DNA from: an uncultured Gemmatimonadaceae bacterium
GTDB taxonomy: Bacteria > Gemmatimonadota > Gemmatimonadetes > Gemmatimonadales > Gemmatimonadaceae
Assembly: GCA_955652265.1 (NCBI GenBank)
Contig: CATPBD010000027.1
Coordinates: 1-8,498 of the forward strand
Length of the DNA stretch: 8,498 nucleotides
Reading direction: 5' to 3'
In this document: piece by piece, positions 1 to 6,149 of the stretch
Layout of the letters: the number at the start of each line of letters is the position of its first letter
How positions within the stretch are numbered: position 1 is the stretch's first letter
Notes under the pieces: model-generated
Told to the model about the DNA's origin: nothing
Database searches by the model: none
The model's input: the letters and a program-made list of their open reading frames with translations, nothing else
Made by a program: the position numbers and the translations under genes

Positions 1-464
1 AGCGCGTTCACCCAGGCACGTGTGGGTCCATAGTGAAGCGAGTGAGCACCGGACGCGTTCGTCGAAACCATTCCCCCAAGCGTGCAGAAGCTCCCACTGG
101 ATGGATCGACCGGGAGGCGGAGCCGGCGCCTTTTTGCCGCGACATCGAGAGTCGACCAGAGGACGCCCGGATCAGCCCAGACGGTTCGCGCCCTCTCATC
201 GATTTTGCCGAGGTGGTTAATGCGAGAGAGGTCGACGATGACTCCCTTGCCAATCGCGCCGCCGGACATGCTGCTTCCAGAACCACGTGGGACGAGAGCC
301 GTCCCTGTCTCGGCCGCCCAGTTCACCAACGAGACGACATCCTCCGCATCGACGGGAACTGCTACGCCGGTCGGCATCACGCGCGCGATGCCCGCCGCCT
401 CCGAATAGACGGCCCGAGCGAGCTCGTCTTCGCGGAACGTCCCGCGAAATCCTGTCGGTGTCAC
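1..464 (-). CDS. FAD-linked oxidase (GlcD / D-lactate dehydrogenase type), N-terminal part
   Basis: The first 154 residues are present; the rest lies beyond the left edge. They match the N-terminal FAD-binding (PCMH-type, FAD_binding_4) domain of flavoproteins that oxidise 2-hydroxy acids such as glycolate or D-lactate. Visible signatures are VPRGSGSSMSGGAIGKG (residues 58-74, pyrophosphate-binding loop), VIVDLSRI (75-82), DPSSGSFCTLGGMVSTNASG (120-139) and a following YGPTR. The C-terminal FAD-oxidase domain, and any fused Fe-S domain, would be outside the window, so the substrate cannot be told. The only usable start is GTG at 464-462: the same frame meets a TGA about 75 bases further upstream, with no ATG, GTG or TTG between. 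No clear SD precedes it, so it may depend on translation of the dehydrogenase gene, which ends 31 bases upstream. The family call is firm; the substrate is unknown. Confidence 0.88.
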   Translation of the reverse strand, partial: MTPTGFRGTFREDELARAVYSEAAGIARVMPTGVAVPVDAEDVVSLVNWAAETGTALVPRGSGSSMSGGAIGKGVIVDLSRINHLGKIDERARTVWADPGVLWSTLDVAAKRRRLRLPVDPSSGSFCTLGGMVSTNASGAHSLHYGPTRAWVNA

Positions 465-495
465 GCAGCGGCTGACTGGCCCGTAAGTGACAGCA

Positions 496-1383
496 TCATA
501 GTCCGAGGTTGCTCACACGCGGTGGATTCTCCGAGTAATCGTAGAAGCCTTTTCCGGATTTCTTGCCGAGCATCCCGGCGAGCACCATGCGCTTGAGGAG
601 CGGCGGGGGAGCGTACCGCTTGTCGCGGTACTCGGCGAACATGATCTCCGCGATTTTGTAGGCCGTGTCGAGTCCGACAAAGTCGAGGAGCGTGAACGGC
701 CCCATCGGGTGGCCGGCTCCCAGCTGCATTCCCTTGTCGATGTCCTCCACGGAGGCGACGTTCGACTCCAGGGCATTGATCGCGTCGAGCATGTACGGAA
801 TGAGTAGCAGGTTTACTACGAATCCCGAGCTGTCCTTCGCTCTGATCGGCTCCTTACCCAGTGCCCGCACGAAGTCGAGGGCGCGCTGCTCGACCTCCTC
901 ACTCGTGGTTATGGTGCGGACAACTTCCACCAGCTTCATCAATGGCACGGGATTGAAGAAGTGGAGGCCGAGCATTCTATCAGGCCGACCGCTCGCCGTC
1001 GCCATCGCAACGATGGTGAGACTCGAAGTGTTGGAGGCAAAAATCGCATCGTCCTTGGCGATCCGATCGAGCTGAGACCAGAGGCTGTTCTTCACATCGA
1101 GGTCCTCGACCACAGCCTCGATGAAAAGATCGGAATCGGCGAGCTGATTGAGGTCCGTTACGAACCGCAGGTTTTTCAGCGTCTTGTCTCGCTCGGCCTC
1201 GGTTGTCTTACCGCGCTCGATCCCCTTGGCGAGCGATTTCTCAATCGACTGACGTGATTTGGCGCAGAGGGATTCGGACACTTCGCGGACCGTAGTGGGA
1301 AAGCCGGCGGCCGCCGAAACCTGCGCAATTCCGCTTCCCATCAGTCCGCCGCCAAGGACGCCGACCTTTTTTATCTCTTTCAT
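496..1383 (-). CDS. hbd: 3-hydroxybutyryl-CoA dehydrogenase (3-hydroxyacyl-CoA dehydrogenase family)
   Basis: A 295-residue soluble enzyme, the usual size for the stand-alone family. It interconverts 3-hydroxybutyryl-CoA (normally the S isomer) and acetoacetyl-CoA with NAD(P). The N-terminal Rossmann domain opens with VGVLGGGLMGSGIAQ (7-21); the SNTSS loop is at 117-121. The catalytic pair is visible as H141 in GLHFFNPVP and E153 in KLVEVV. The C-terminal dimerisation domain contains the conserved stretch GAGHPMGPFTLLDFVGLD (222-239) and ends in GKKSGKGFYDY (273-283). The ATG start has only a weak GAGAGG about 12 bases upstream. The gene lies 38 bases after the two-helix membrane protein gene and 31 bases before the FAD oxidase. 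With the thiolase three genes upstream it supplies consecutive steps of short-chain acyl-CoA metabolism (beta-oxidation, butyrate or crotonyl-CoA routes). The family is certain; the direction of flux is not shown. Confidence 0.95.
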   Translation of the reverse strand: MKEIKKVGVLGGGLMGSGIAQVSAAAGFPTTVREVSESLCAKSRQSIEKSLAKGIERGKTTEAERDKTLKNLRFVTDLNQLADSDLFIEAVVEDLDVKNSLWSQLDRIAKDDAIFASNTSSLTIVAMATASGRPDRMLGLHFFNPVPLMKLVEVVRTITTSEEVEQRALDFVRALGKEPIRAKDSSGFVVNLLLIPYMLDAINALESNVASVEDIDKGMQLGAGHPMGPFTLLDFVGLDTAYKIAEIMFAEYRDKRYAPPPLLKRMVLAGMLGKKSGKGFYDYSENPPRVSNLGL

Positions 1384-1421
1384 CTAGCGACTCGACCTCT
1401 CGAGGAATGCGCAGCGATTCA

Positions 1422-2264
1422 CTAACGCGGCAACCGCGGGCGCGAAGCGATCGCTCCCAGCAACCCTGGTCGTGTAAACTCACCGTGCTCGAGCCGGTCG
1501 AGCACCTGCTCGAGCGCGAGCTGCACGCCCGACAGAACGCCACGATGGCTGTGGGCGACCTTGTAAGCGCCGGCCGTTCCGCTGGCAAACGGAATCATCG
1601 CGGCGCCGGCGGCGATCAAAAGCGGCAGATGAGCGACGACAAGTCCCAGACCGACAAGACCTCCAACTGCACTGCCCGCGACAAAGAGAACACTGCCAAA
1701 CCCCACCCGGCGTGCGCGGCTCTGATGAATGTCCGCGTCCAGCCGCACGACCACACGCGTGGAGTCTACGGGGAGCACCGTCGCTGAAACCTGTCTTGCA
1801 TCTACCAGATAGTAGGCATGCCCGCTGAGATTCACGGTCCGTCTCAGCTTCCCGAACAATCCGCGCTGCGGCTCCCAGGTGATGCGATCCGAGAATCGGC
1901 GCTGGACCTGAAGACACTCCTCCCGCTGCATCCACGAATCGATGGCGGCGAGCGCGTCCCGCGGACTTCCCGGAACGGTTCTCGTCGCAGTCGCGAAGCC
2001 GGCGCCCGCAATCTGCGCGACGAGTCCCCGCTCTTCGGGGACGTTGATGCGGGTTCTCTCTTCCGCAAGCGCCTGATTGATCGTGGCTGGACTGAGGCCG
2101 ACTTCGTTTCCTATGTCGAGGAGCTGGCTCTCGCTGATGAGATCGCTGGAATCGGGCAGCGCGCCGGCGCCCTGGAGCTCCGCCGCCCGGGCGAGCACCC
2201 GCTCGAGCCCCTGCCTATCGAGCAGCGTCTGTCGTGCGGGAAGCGAAGACTTCTCATCGGCCAT
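1422..2264 (-). CDS. Two-helix membrane protein of unknown function
   Basis: A 280-residue protein I cannot assign to a named family. Residues 15-72 are charged and helical and include LLDIGNEVGLSPATINQAL (48-66), which reads like a small helix-turn-helix-type bundle. Residues 80-180 look like an alpha/beta domain. Two hydrophobic helices follow at about 188-211 and 213-234, separated by an H-L-P turn, so both long soluble parts are probably on the same face of the membrane. The last 45 residues are amphipathic and basic (ending RPRLPR). It starts at ATG, 16 bases after the stop of the lipoprotein gene, in an unusual initiation context described separately. A membrane-anchored regulatory or envelope role can be guessed at but not shown. 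Confidence 0.8.
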   Translation of the reverse strand: MADEKSSLPARQTLLDRQGLERVLARAAELQGAGALPDSSDLISESQLLDIGNEVGLSPATINQALAEERTRINVPEERGLVAQIAGAGFATATRTVPGSPRDALAAIDSWMQREECLQVQRRFSDRITWEPQRGLFGKLRRTVNLSGHAYYLVDARQVSATVLPVDSTRVVVRLDADIHQSRARRVGFGSVLFVAGSAVGGLVGLGLVVAHLPLLIAAGAAMIPFASGTAGAYKVAHSHRGVLSGVQLALEQVLDRLEHGEFTRPGLLGAIASRPRLPR

Positions 2265-2292
2265 GCAGAATTATATCTGCTTAAATCCCTCC
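2265..2292 (-). promoter_or_regulatory. Unusual start region: SD far upstream, hairpin or -10 box next to the ATG
   Basis: Reading the minus strand, a perfect SD core GGAGGG (2292-2287) lies 22 bases before the ATG at 2264, too far for normal use. Between them are ATTTAA and the 16-base segment GCAGATATAATTCTGC. That segment can fold into a 5-bp stem (GCAGA/TCTGC) with a 6-base loop. If it folds, the SD is effectively 6 bases from the ATG. The loop also spells the exact consensus -10 hexamer TATAAT, 5 bases before the ATG, which would give an essentially leaderless mRNA. No good TTGACA-like -35 is seen 16-18 bases upstream. Either reading explains the absence of a normal SD. Confidence 0.45.
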
Positions 2293-3399
2293 GAGTACGA
2301 CATCGAGCTGGCGAGTGAGCGCGTCGCGAATGGTGTCCGGCAGCGCAAAGGTCGCGATAAATGTCGCTCGCAGGCTGGCGCCGGGCGCCTTGTTCACCGA
2401 GTTGAGATAGTAGCGCATGTATCCATCGACGAGCTCGGGCGAAGTGTGCTCCAGGAGAAGCGCTCCACCGCGCACAGCCGCCGAGCTCTGGTAGCGCTCC
2501 CCAACTCCGGTGCGGCGCTGCTCCGGGGTGATGTTATCGGTAACCGACGTGTTGGCGATACCGGACACCGCTTCGTGCGCGATTACGTAGATCGCCTGCG
2601 CGGCATCGCTTGGCCGATCGGGAAAGGTGACGGTGACAACGTTGGATTGTTTCCCGTTCGTCAGCGATCGCCCTTCGCCGTCCAGCGGAAGAGACAGCAG
2701 GACATCACCCTGTGCCTGCTGCGTGTTGTTGAGGAATCTCTGCATCCTCGGCCGATACGTCCGCTGCCAGAGCGTGTCTACGAGCTCGAGTACGTTGCTT
2801 CGCTCGCGCTGCTGCTCGCCCCAATACGAATGATAGAATTTCGTGCTCTCGTCGCTCAGCGACTGCGTGAAGAGCCGGAGCCAATCGCGATCGGCAGCCG
2901 TCGGAAAGTAGGCGGCGAGAAAAGCGATCGCGCCCGCTTGCTGTTGTGAGGAAGCCGCTCGCGGGTCTCCTCCAGCGCGCATGAAGAGATCCACCGCCTG
3001 CGACATCTCGGTCCAGGAGGAAAAAGAGAGCGGTACGAACTGGGCGTTGATCAACTGCGGATTGGCCGCCAGTCGGGCGCGAAGCCGGTCGCGGTTCGCA
3101 TCCAGCTGCGTCACCACGTTCGCCCTGTTTTTCAGAACGATCATGTTGGTGCTGTACCCGCGCTTGAAAAACGGCACGAAGGTCGTGTCTTCCTGCAGCA
3201 GCGCGAAGCCGTGCAGCCAGAGGTCCACATGCTCACGGGTCTTGATGGGCCACACTGCATTCGGGGCACCGGTGGTTTGATCGGCTGGTCCCGCGCCCCC
3301 GTTCGTCACTACACCGCCGCCGCCTCCTCCCACCGATGCGCACGACGCCAGCACGGTGACGGCACCCGCCGCCGTGAATATCCGGATCAGCTGCCTCAT
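2281..3399 (-). CDS. Lipoprotein of unknown function
   Basis: A 372-residue protein with a typical lipoprotein signal peptide: basic start MRQLIR, hydrophobic core 7-19 and lipobox L17-A18-S19-C20. Cys20 should be lipidated and anchor the protein outside the cytoplasmic membrane. A Gly-rich flexible stretch follows (24-40), then a mature domain rich in Gln, Arg and aromatic residues. IYVIAHEAVSGIAN (270-283) contains a His-Glu pair on an apparent helix, and another EH occurs at 317-318. This recalls a metallopeptidase helix, but the second His of HExxH is missing, so no enzyme function is claimed. I choose ATG at 3399 over the in-frame GTG at 3414 because GAGGA sits at good spacing just before it and it places the basic residues right at the N-terminus. 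It follows the thiolase by 30 bases. Confidence 0.82.
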   Translation of the reverse strand: MRQLIRIFTAAGAVTVLASCASVGGGGGGVVTNGGAGPADQTTGAPNAVWPIKTREHVDLWLHGFALLQEDTTFVPFFKRGYSTNMIVLKNRANVVTQLDANRDRLRARLAANPQLINAQFVPLSFSSWTEMSQAVDLFMRAGGDPRAASSQQQAGAIAFLAAYFPTAADRDWLRLFTQSLSDESTKFYHSYWGEQQRERSNVLELVDTLWQRTYRPRMQRFLNNTQQAQGDVLLSLPLDGEGRSLTNGKQSNVVTVTFPDRPSDAAQAIYVIAHEAVSGIANTSVTDNITPEQRRTGVGERYQSSAAVRGGALLLEHTSPELVDGYMRYYLNSVNKAPGASLRATFIATFALPDTIRDALTRQLDVVLGGI

Positions 3400-3429
3400 A
3401 GTTTCCTCGTTCACTCCAACGAGCTCGGT

Positions 3430-4644
3430 CTAATGTATGGCTTCGACTACCAGGGCTATTCCCTGACCACCGCCGATGCACGCGGTTCCCAGGCCATAAC
3501 GTTTCCCCTGGGCACGCAACGCATGCAGTAGATGGGCCGTGATTCTCGCCCCCGACGCGGCGAGCGGATGACTCAACGCGATCGCTCCTCCGTGTACGTT
3601 CAATCGCTGTCGCGGGAGCGAGAGCTCGCGTTCGACGGCGCAGGTTTGCGCAGCAAAGGCTTCGTTCACCTCGATCAGATCCATGTCATCCATCGAGAGA
3701 CCAGCCTTGGAGAGCGCAATCTTCGATGCGGGCACAGGTCCGATGCCCATGACGGCCGGATCGACACCTGCTACGCCCCAGGAAACGAGGCGCCCCAGGG
3801 GCTCGAGCCCGCGATCGCGCGCGAATTTCTCGCTTGCGATCACCATTGCTGCGGCACCATCTCCGATACCAGATGCGTTCCCGGCGGTGACGACGCCGCC
3901 CTTTCGAAAGGCTGGCTTTAGTGCCGCCAGCTTCTCGGCCGAAGTATCGGGCCGCATGTGCTCGTCCTTCGCAAACTCTTCGACTTTTCCGGTTTTCGGA
4001 TTCGGGATGGGAACAGGCACAACTTCATCGTCGAAGACTCCTTCGTCCCACGCGGCTTTCGAGAGCTGCTGTGATCTCAACGCGAACTCGTCGACGCAGC
4101 CGCGATCGAGCTTGTATCTCTCGGCGAGATTCTCGGCGGTCTCGGCCATGCCGAGTCCGACGTACGAGTCGGTGAGTCCCTCCCAGAGAACGTCTTCCAT
4201 CACCGGCGCTCTGCCGAGCGGCGTTCCCCAACGCAACCCGCGAGTGACGTGCGGGGCCTGCGACATCGACTCGGCGCCACCGACCAGACAGAGCTGTGCA
4301 TCACCCAGGATGATTTCCTGCGCTCCGCTCACTACCGCCTGAAAGCCGGAGCCGCACAGACGATTGAGGGTCAGGGCAGAAGTCTCCTGGCGGCAGCCGC
4401 TCTTGAGCGAGACGTGCCGGGCAAAGTAGATCGAGTCGCTCGTGGTGTAGAGAACGTTGCCGAAGATGGTACTGTCGACATCGCTCGCGCTGATTCCGGC
4501 TCGCTCGATTGCCGCTTTAGATGCATGAACGGCGAGATCGACCGGCGATAAATCCTTCAGCTTGCCACCGTAGGTGCCGAACGGAGTTCGGACTGCGGAA
4601 AGGAATACGACGCTCTCGGGTGTTGCGCTCGCGCTCGTGCTCAC
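3430..4644 (-). CDS. Acetyl-CoA acyltransferase (thiolase)
   Basis: A full-length 404-residue thiolase. It condenses two acetyl-CoA to acetoacetyl-CoA or cleaves 3-ketoacyl-CoA. All catalytic elements are visible: nucleophile C97 in NRLCGSGFQA (94-103), NEAF at 328-331, H359 in GGAIALSHPLAASGAR (352-367) and C389 in GTACIGGGQG (386-395). Sequence character (YFARHVSL at 73-80, a SLTD-like GLTDSYV at 156-162, IGPVPA at 301-306) resembles mitochondrial ACAA2-type and AtoB-like enzymes more than the long-chain FadA of the E. coli complex. The residue before the catalytic His is Ser rather than the usual Gly. The start is GTG; an in-frame TAG lies directly before it, so it cannot begin earlier. 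No SD is evident. It lies 20 bases after the zinc-ribbon gene. With the downstream 3-hydroxyacyl-CoA dehydrogenase it forms a four-carbon acyl-CoA module. Chain-length preference is unknown. Confidence 0.95.
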   Translation of the reverse strand: MSTSASATPESVVFLSAVRTPFGTYGGKLKDLSPVDLAVHASKAAIERAGISASDVDSTIFGNVLYTTSDSIYFARHVSLKSGCRQETSALTLNRLCGSGFQAVVSGAQEIILGDAQLCLVGGAESMSQAPHVTRGLRWGTPLGRAPVMEDVLWEGLTDSYVGLGMAETAENLAERYKLDRGCVDEFALRSQQLSKAAWDEGVFDDEVVPVPIPNPKTGKVEEFAKDEHMRPDTSAEKLAALKPAFRKGGVVTAGNASGIGDGAAAMVIASEKFARDRGLEPLGRLVSWGVAGVDPAVMGIGPVPASKIALSKAGLSMDDMDLIEVNEAFAAQTCAVERELSLPRQRLNVHGGAIALSHPLAASGARITAHLLHALRAQGKRYGLGTACIGGGQGIALVVEAIH

Positions 4645-4664
4645 CTAAAGGGGCGAAGAGATGA

Positions 4665-5297
4665 TCATGCCTTTTTCCCGCAGTTGACGCAGAACTTCCA
4701 CGCCAGATCGAGCTCGGCGCCGCATCCCTCGCAGTGCTTTGCCGCGAGATTCTGTCCGCAATGCGGGCAGTAAGTCACCGGCCGTCCCTGAGGAAGAGTG
4801 CCGCCACAAAAGCGACAGCCATCGGGCATCTCCATTGTCGAGAGCGCCGGGACGGAGAAGCTCGTGCCTTCGCCTGCAGTCGGCGATCCGTTTCCGCCCG
4901 TTGCACCCGTTGAGCGAGTTCCGACTGAGTATCCGCCCGAGTTCTGCGACGGGATCGAGACGCCAAGCTTCTGCACGGCGTCCGGCACGAGGGAGATGCG
5001 CGTCTCCGCATAATCGCGGAACGCTCCCAGATCTGGATGCTGTGATGCCAATTCCTTCTTCAGCCGGTCCTGCATCGACTGATCGGCCCGAATGTATCCG
5101 TTTTCTCCGGAGAGAAGTCGCGTCAGCGCTGCTTCGTAGTCCTGATTCGTCTCGATGCCGAGGTCGCGACGGTAGTGTCTGTACGGAACCAGCGTGTCGT
5201 ACAGCTCCTGCACCGTGAACGGTACGCTCAGGTACTCGGCGTGCCCGTTCCGGATGTTGTGCACCAGTCGCTGAAAGAGTCGGTCTAGATCGTCCAT
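4665..5297 (-). CDS. Double zinc-ribbon protein
   Basis: A 210-residue protein. Residues 1-112 are hydrophilic and mostly helical (for example FQRLVHNIRNGHAEYL at 8-23 and DYEAALTRLLSGE at 53-65). Residues 115-150 are a Gly/Ser/Thr-rich linker. The C-terminus holds two four-cysteine zinc ribbons: C161, C164, C177, C180 and C189, C192, C203, C206 (CxxC-x12-CxxC and CxxC-x10-CxxC). This is a double-zinc-ribbon (DZR-like) layout, usually used for protein or nucleic-acid contacts. The ATG overlaps the end of the RNase H-like gene by 13 bases and has no strong SD, which suggests translational coupling. The specific function is unknown; its position next to an RNase H-like gene is the only hint of a nucleic-acid connection. 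Confidence 0.88.
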   Translation of the reverse strand: MDDLDRLFQRLVHNIRNGHAEYLSVPFTVQELYDTLVPYRHYRRDLGIETNQDYEAALTRLLSGENGYIRADQSMQDRLKKELASQHPDLGAFRDYAETRISLVPDAVQKLGVSIPSQNSGGYSVGTRSTGATGGNGSPTAGEGTSFSVPALSTMEMPDGCRFCGGTLPQGRPVTYCPHCGQNLAAKHCEGCGAELDLAWKFCVNCGKKA

Positions 5298-5908
5298 GCT
5301 CGCTTGCTCGGCTGGAATGAATGAAGATCGGGAAAAGGAGCGGTTTCCTTCAAGCGGAGCGGCCCTTCCTGGTGCTTCGCCATCCAGCTGGCGAACTCTG
5401 ATTGCCGTAAACCGCCAGAGTTTGATTGTTCCGCCGCCGCCCGCGTCGCCAGAAAATTCGCGTATTCATTCTGGGGCTGCCCGTTGTGTCCGCGGATCCA
5501 TCGCCACTGACACTCGTGAGAGGATGCGGTTTCTACCGCCTCCTTCCACAGCTCCAGGTTCTCGATTGCTCCCCCTTTTCGCTTCCAACCGCGTGCCATC
5601 CAGCTTTCGACCCACGATGACATCCCTTCAACGATGTACTTGGAATCGCTCGTAAACAGGACGCGATAGGAATTTCCGTTTCGGGACAGTGCGCGAAATG
5701 CCTCGATCACCGATCGCAGAGCCATCCGGTTGTTGGTCGTGGACGCTTCGGAGATCCAGTAGTCGCAGCGTGTAACCTCGTTGGACTTCGGATGAAGCCA
5801 TTCGATCAATCCGCCCGCCCCGCCCGGATTATCTCCGTCACGTCCGTTGCCGATGCACGACTCGTCGGCGTAGATGGCGACCAGGTCGCCGGACTTGGCG
5901 AGCGTCAC
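5285..5908 (-). CDS. rnhA: RNase HI-like protein with altered active site
   Basis: A 207-residue protein aligning along most of its length with bacterial RNase HI, which cuts the RNA strand of RNA:DNA hybrids; E. coli RNase HI is 155 residues. Visible matches are IYADESCIGNG (12-22, first Asp D15), TTNNRM (57-62), FTSDSKYIVEGM (85-96, Asp D88), ARGWKRKGG (105-113), LELWKEA (118-124) and WIRGHNGQPQNE (137-148, His H141). Two of the four acidic positions are changed. The Glu after TNNRM (E48 in E. coli) is A63, and the last Asp (D134) is N151. A Glu (E16) directly follows D15. A C-terminal extension of about 45 residues has no recognised domain. The GTG start overlaps the previous stop as GTGA, with GAGG 7-8 bases upstream. 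The fold is certain; hydrolytic activity is in doubt. Confidence 0.9.
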   Translation of the reverse strand: MTLAKSGDLVAIYADESCIGNGRDGDNPGGAGGLIEWLHPKSNEVTRCDYWISEASTTNNRMALRSVIEAFRALSRNGNSYRVLFTSDSKYIVEGMSSWVESWMARGWKRKGGAIENLELWKEAVETASSHECQWRWIRGHNGQPQNEYANFLATRAAAEQSNSGGLRQSEFASWMAKHQEGPLRLKETAPFPDLHSFQPSKRAWTI

Positions 5909-6123
5909 TTCACGACCTCGAAGCTGTCCATCTCGTCGAGATAGAGAGTAATCTGGTCGCCGGTGGTCGGGTGGGTCGCTTCAACAGCTTCGCGCCCGCT
6001 GATCATGCGCAGCTTTGTCGGCACGACGACGTACTCCGTCCCACGTCGGTACGCTGCAATCCGTTTACCGTTGGTGATCGCTCGCTCGAGTATGTCGTAC
6101 TGCCTGTGCGTAAACTCAGCCAA
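5905..6123 (-). CDS. Small protein of unknown function (72 residues)
   Basis: The protein begins MAEFTHRQYDILERAI and has a helical start followed by a strand-rich, basic middle (GKRIAAYRRGTEYVVVPTKL, 19-38) and an acidic end (LYLDEMDSFEVVK). That suggests a small helix-plus-beta fold. I know no named family. I choose TTG at 6123 because a strong SD (AAGGAG, 7-base spacing) sits immediately before it. A longer reading from GTG at 6168 would overlap the peptidase gene by 19 bases and has no SD. With the TTG start the gene lies 26 bases after the peptidase stop. Its stop overlaps the RNase H-like GTG start by 4 bases (GTGA), implying coupled translation and perhaps a shared role. Confidence 0.78.
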   Translation of the reverse strand: MAEFTHRQYDILERAITNGKRIAAYRRGTEYVVVPTKLRMISGREAVEATHPTTGDQITLYLDEMDSFEVVK

Positions 6124-6149
6124 CGAACCTCTCCTTGCTCGCGCATCCT

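Noticed and set aside
8..286. 92-residue open frame on the minus strand
   Set aside because: It is an out-of-frame reading inside the FAD-linked oxidase, whose own frame carries the conserved FAD-domain motifs.
460..498. Short ATG-ATG frame overlapping the dehydrogenase stop
   Set aside because: It ends after 12 codons and has no SD of its own. It could at most help re-initiation toward the FAD oxidase, for which there is no evidence.
1384..1421. Inverted repeat around CCTCGAGAGG considered as a terminator
   Set aside because: The arms are only 4 bp and no T-run follows in either direction; the gap is short and co-directional.
2077..2949. 290-residue open frame on the plus strand
   Set aside because: It is antisense to the lipoprotein and membrane-protein genes, shows no recognisable motif and has low-complexity, Arg-rich composition. 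Open antisense frames are common in GC-rich DNA.
3400..3414. GTG start extending the lipoprotein by five residues
   Set aside because: The ATG at 3399 has a well-spaced GAGGA and gives a standard lipoprotein signal peptide; the GTG has neither advantage.
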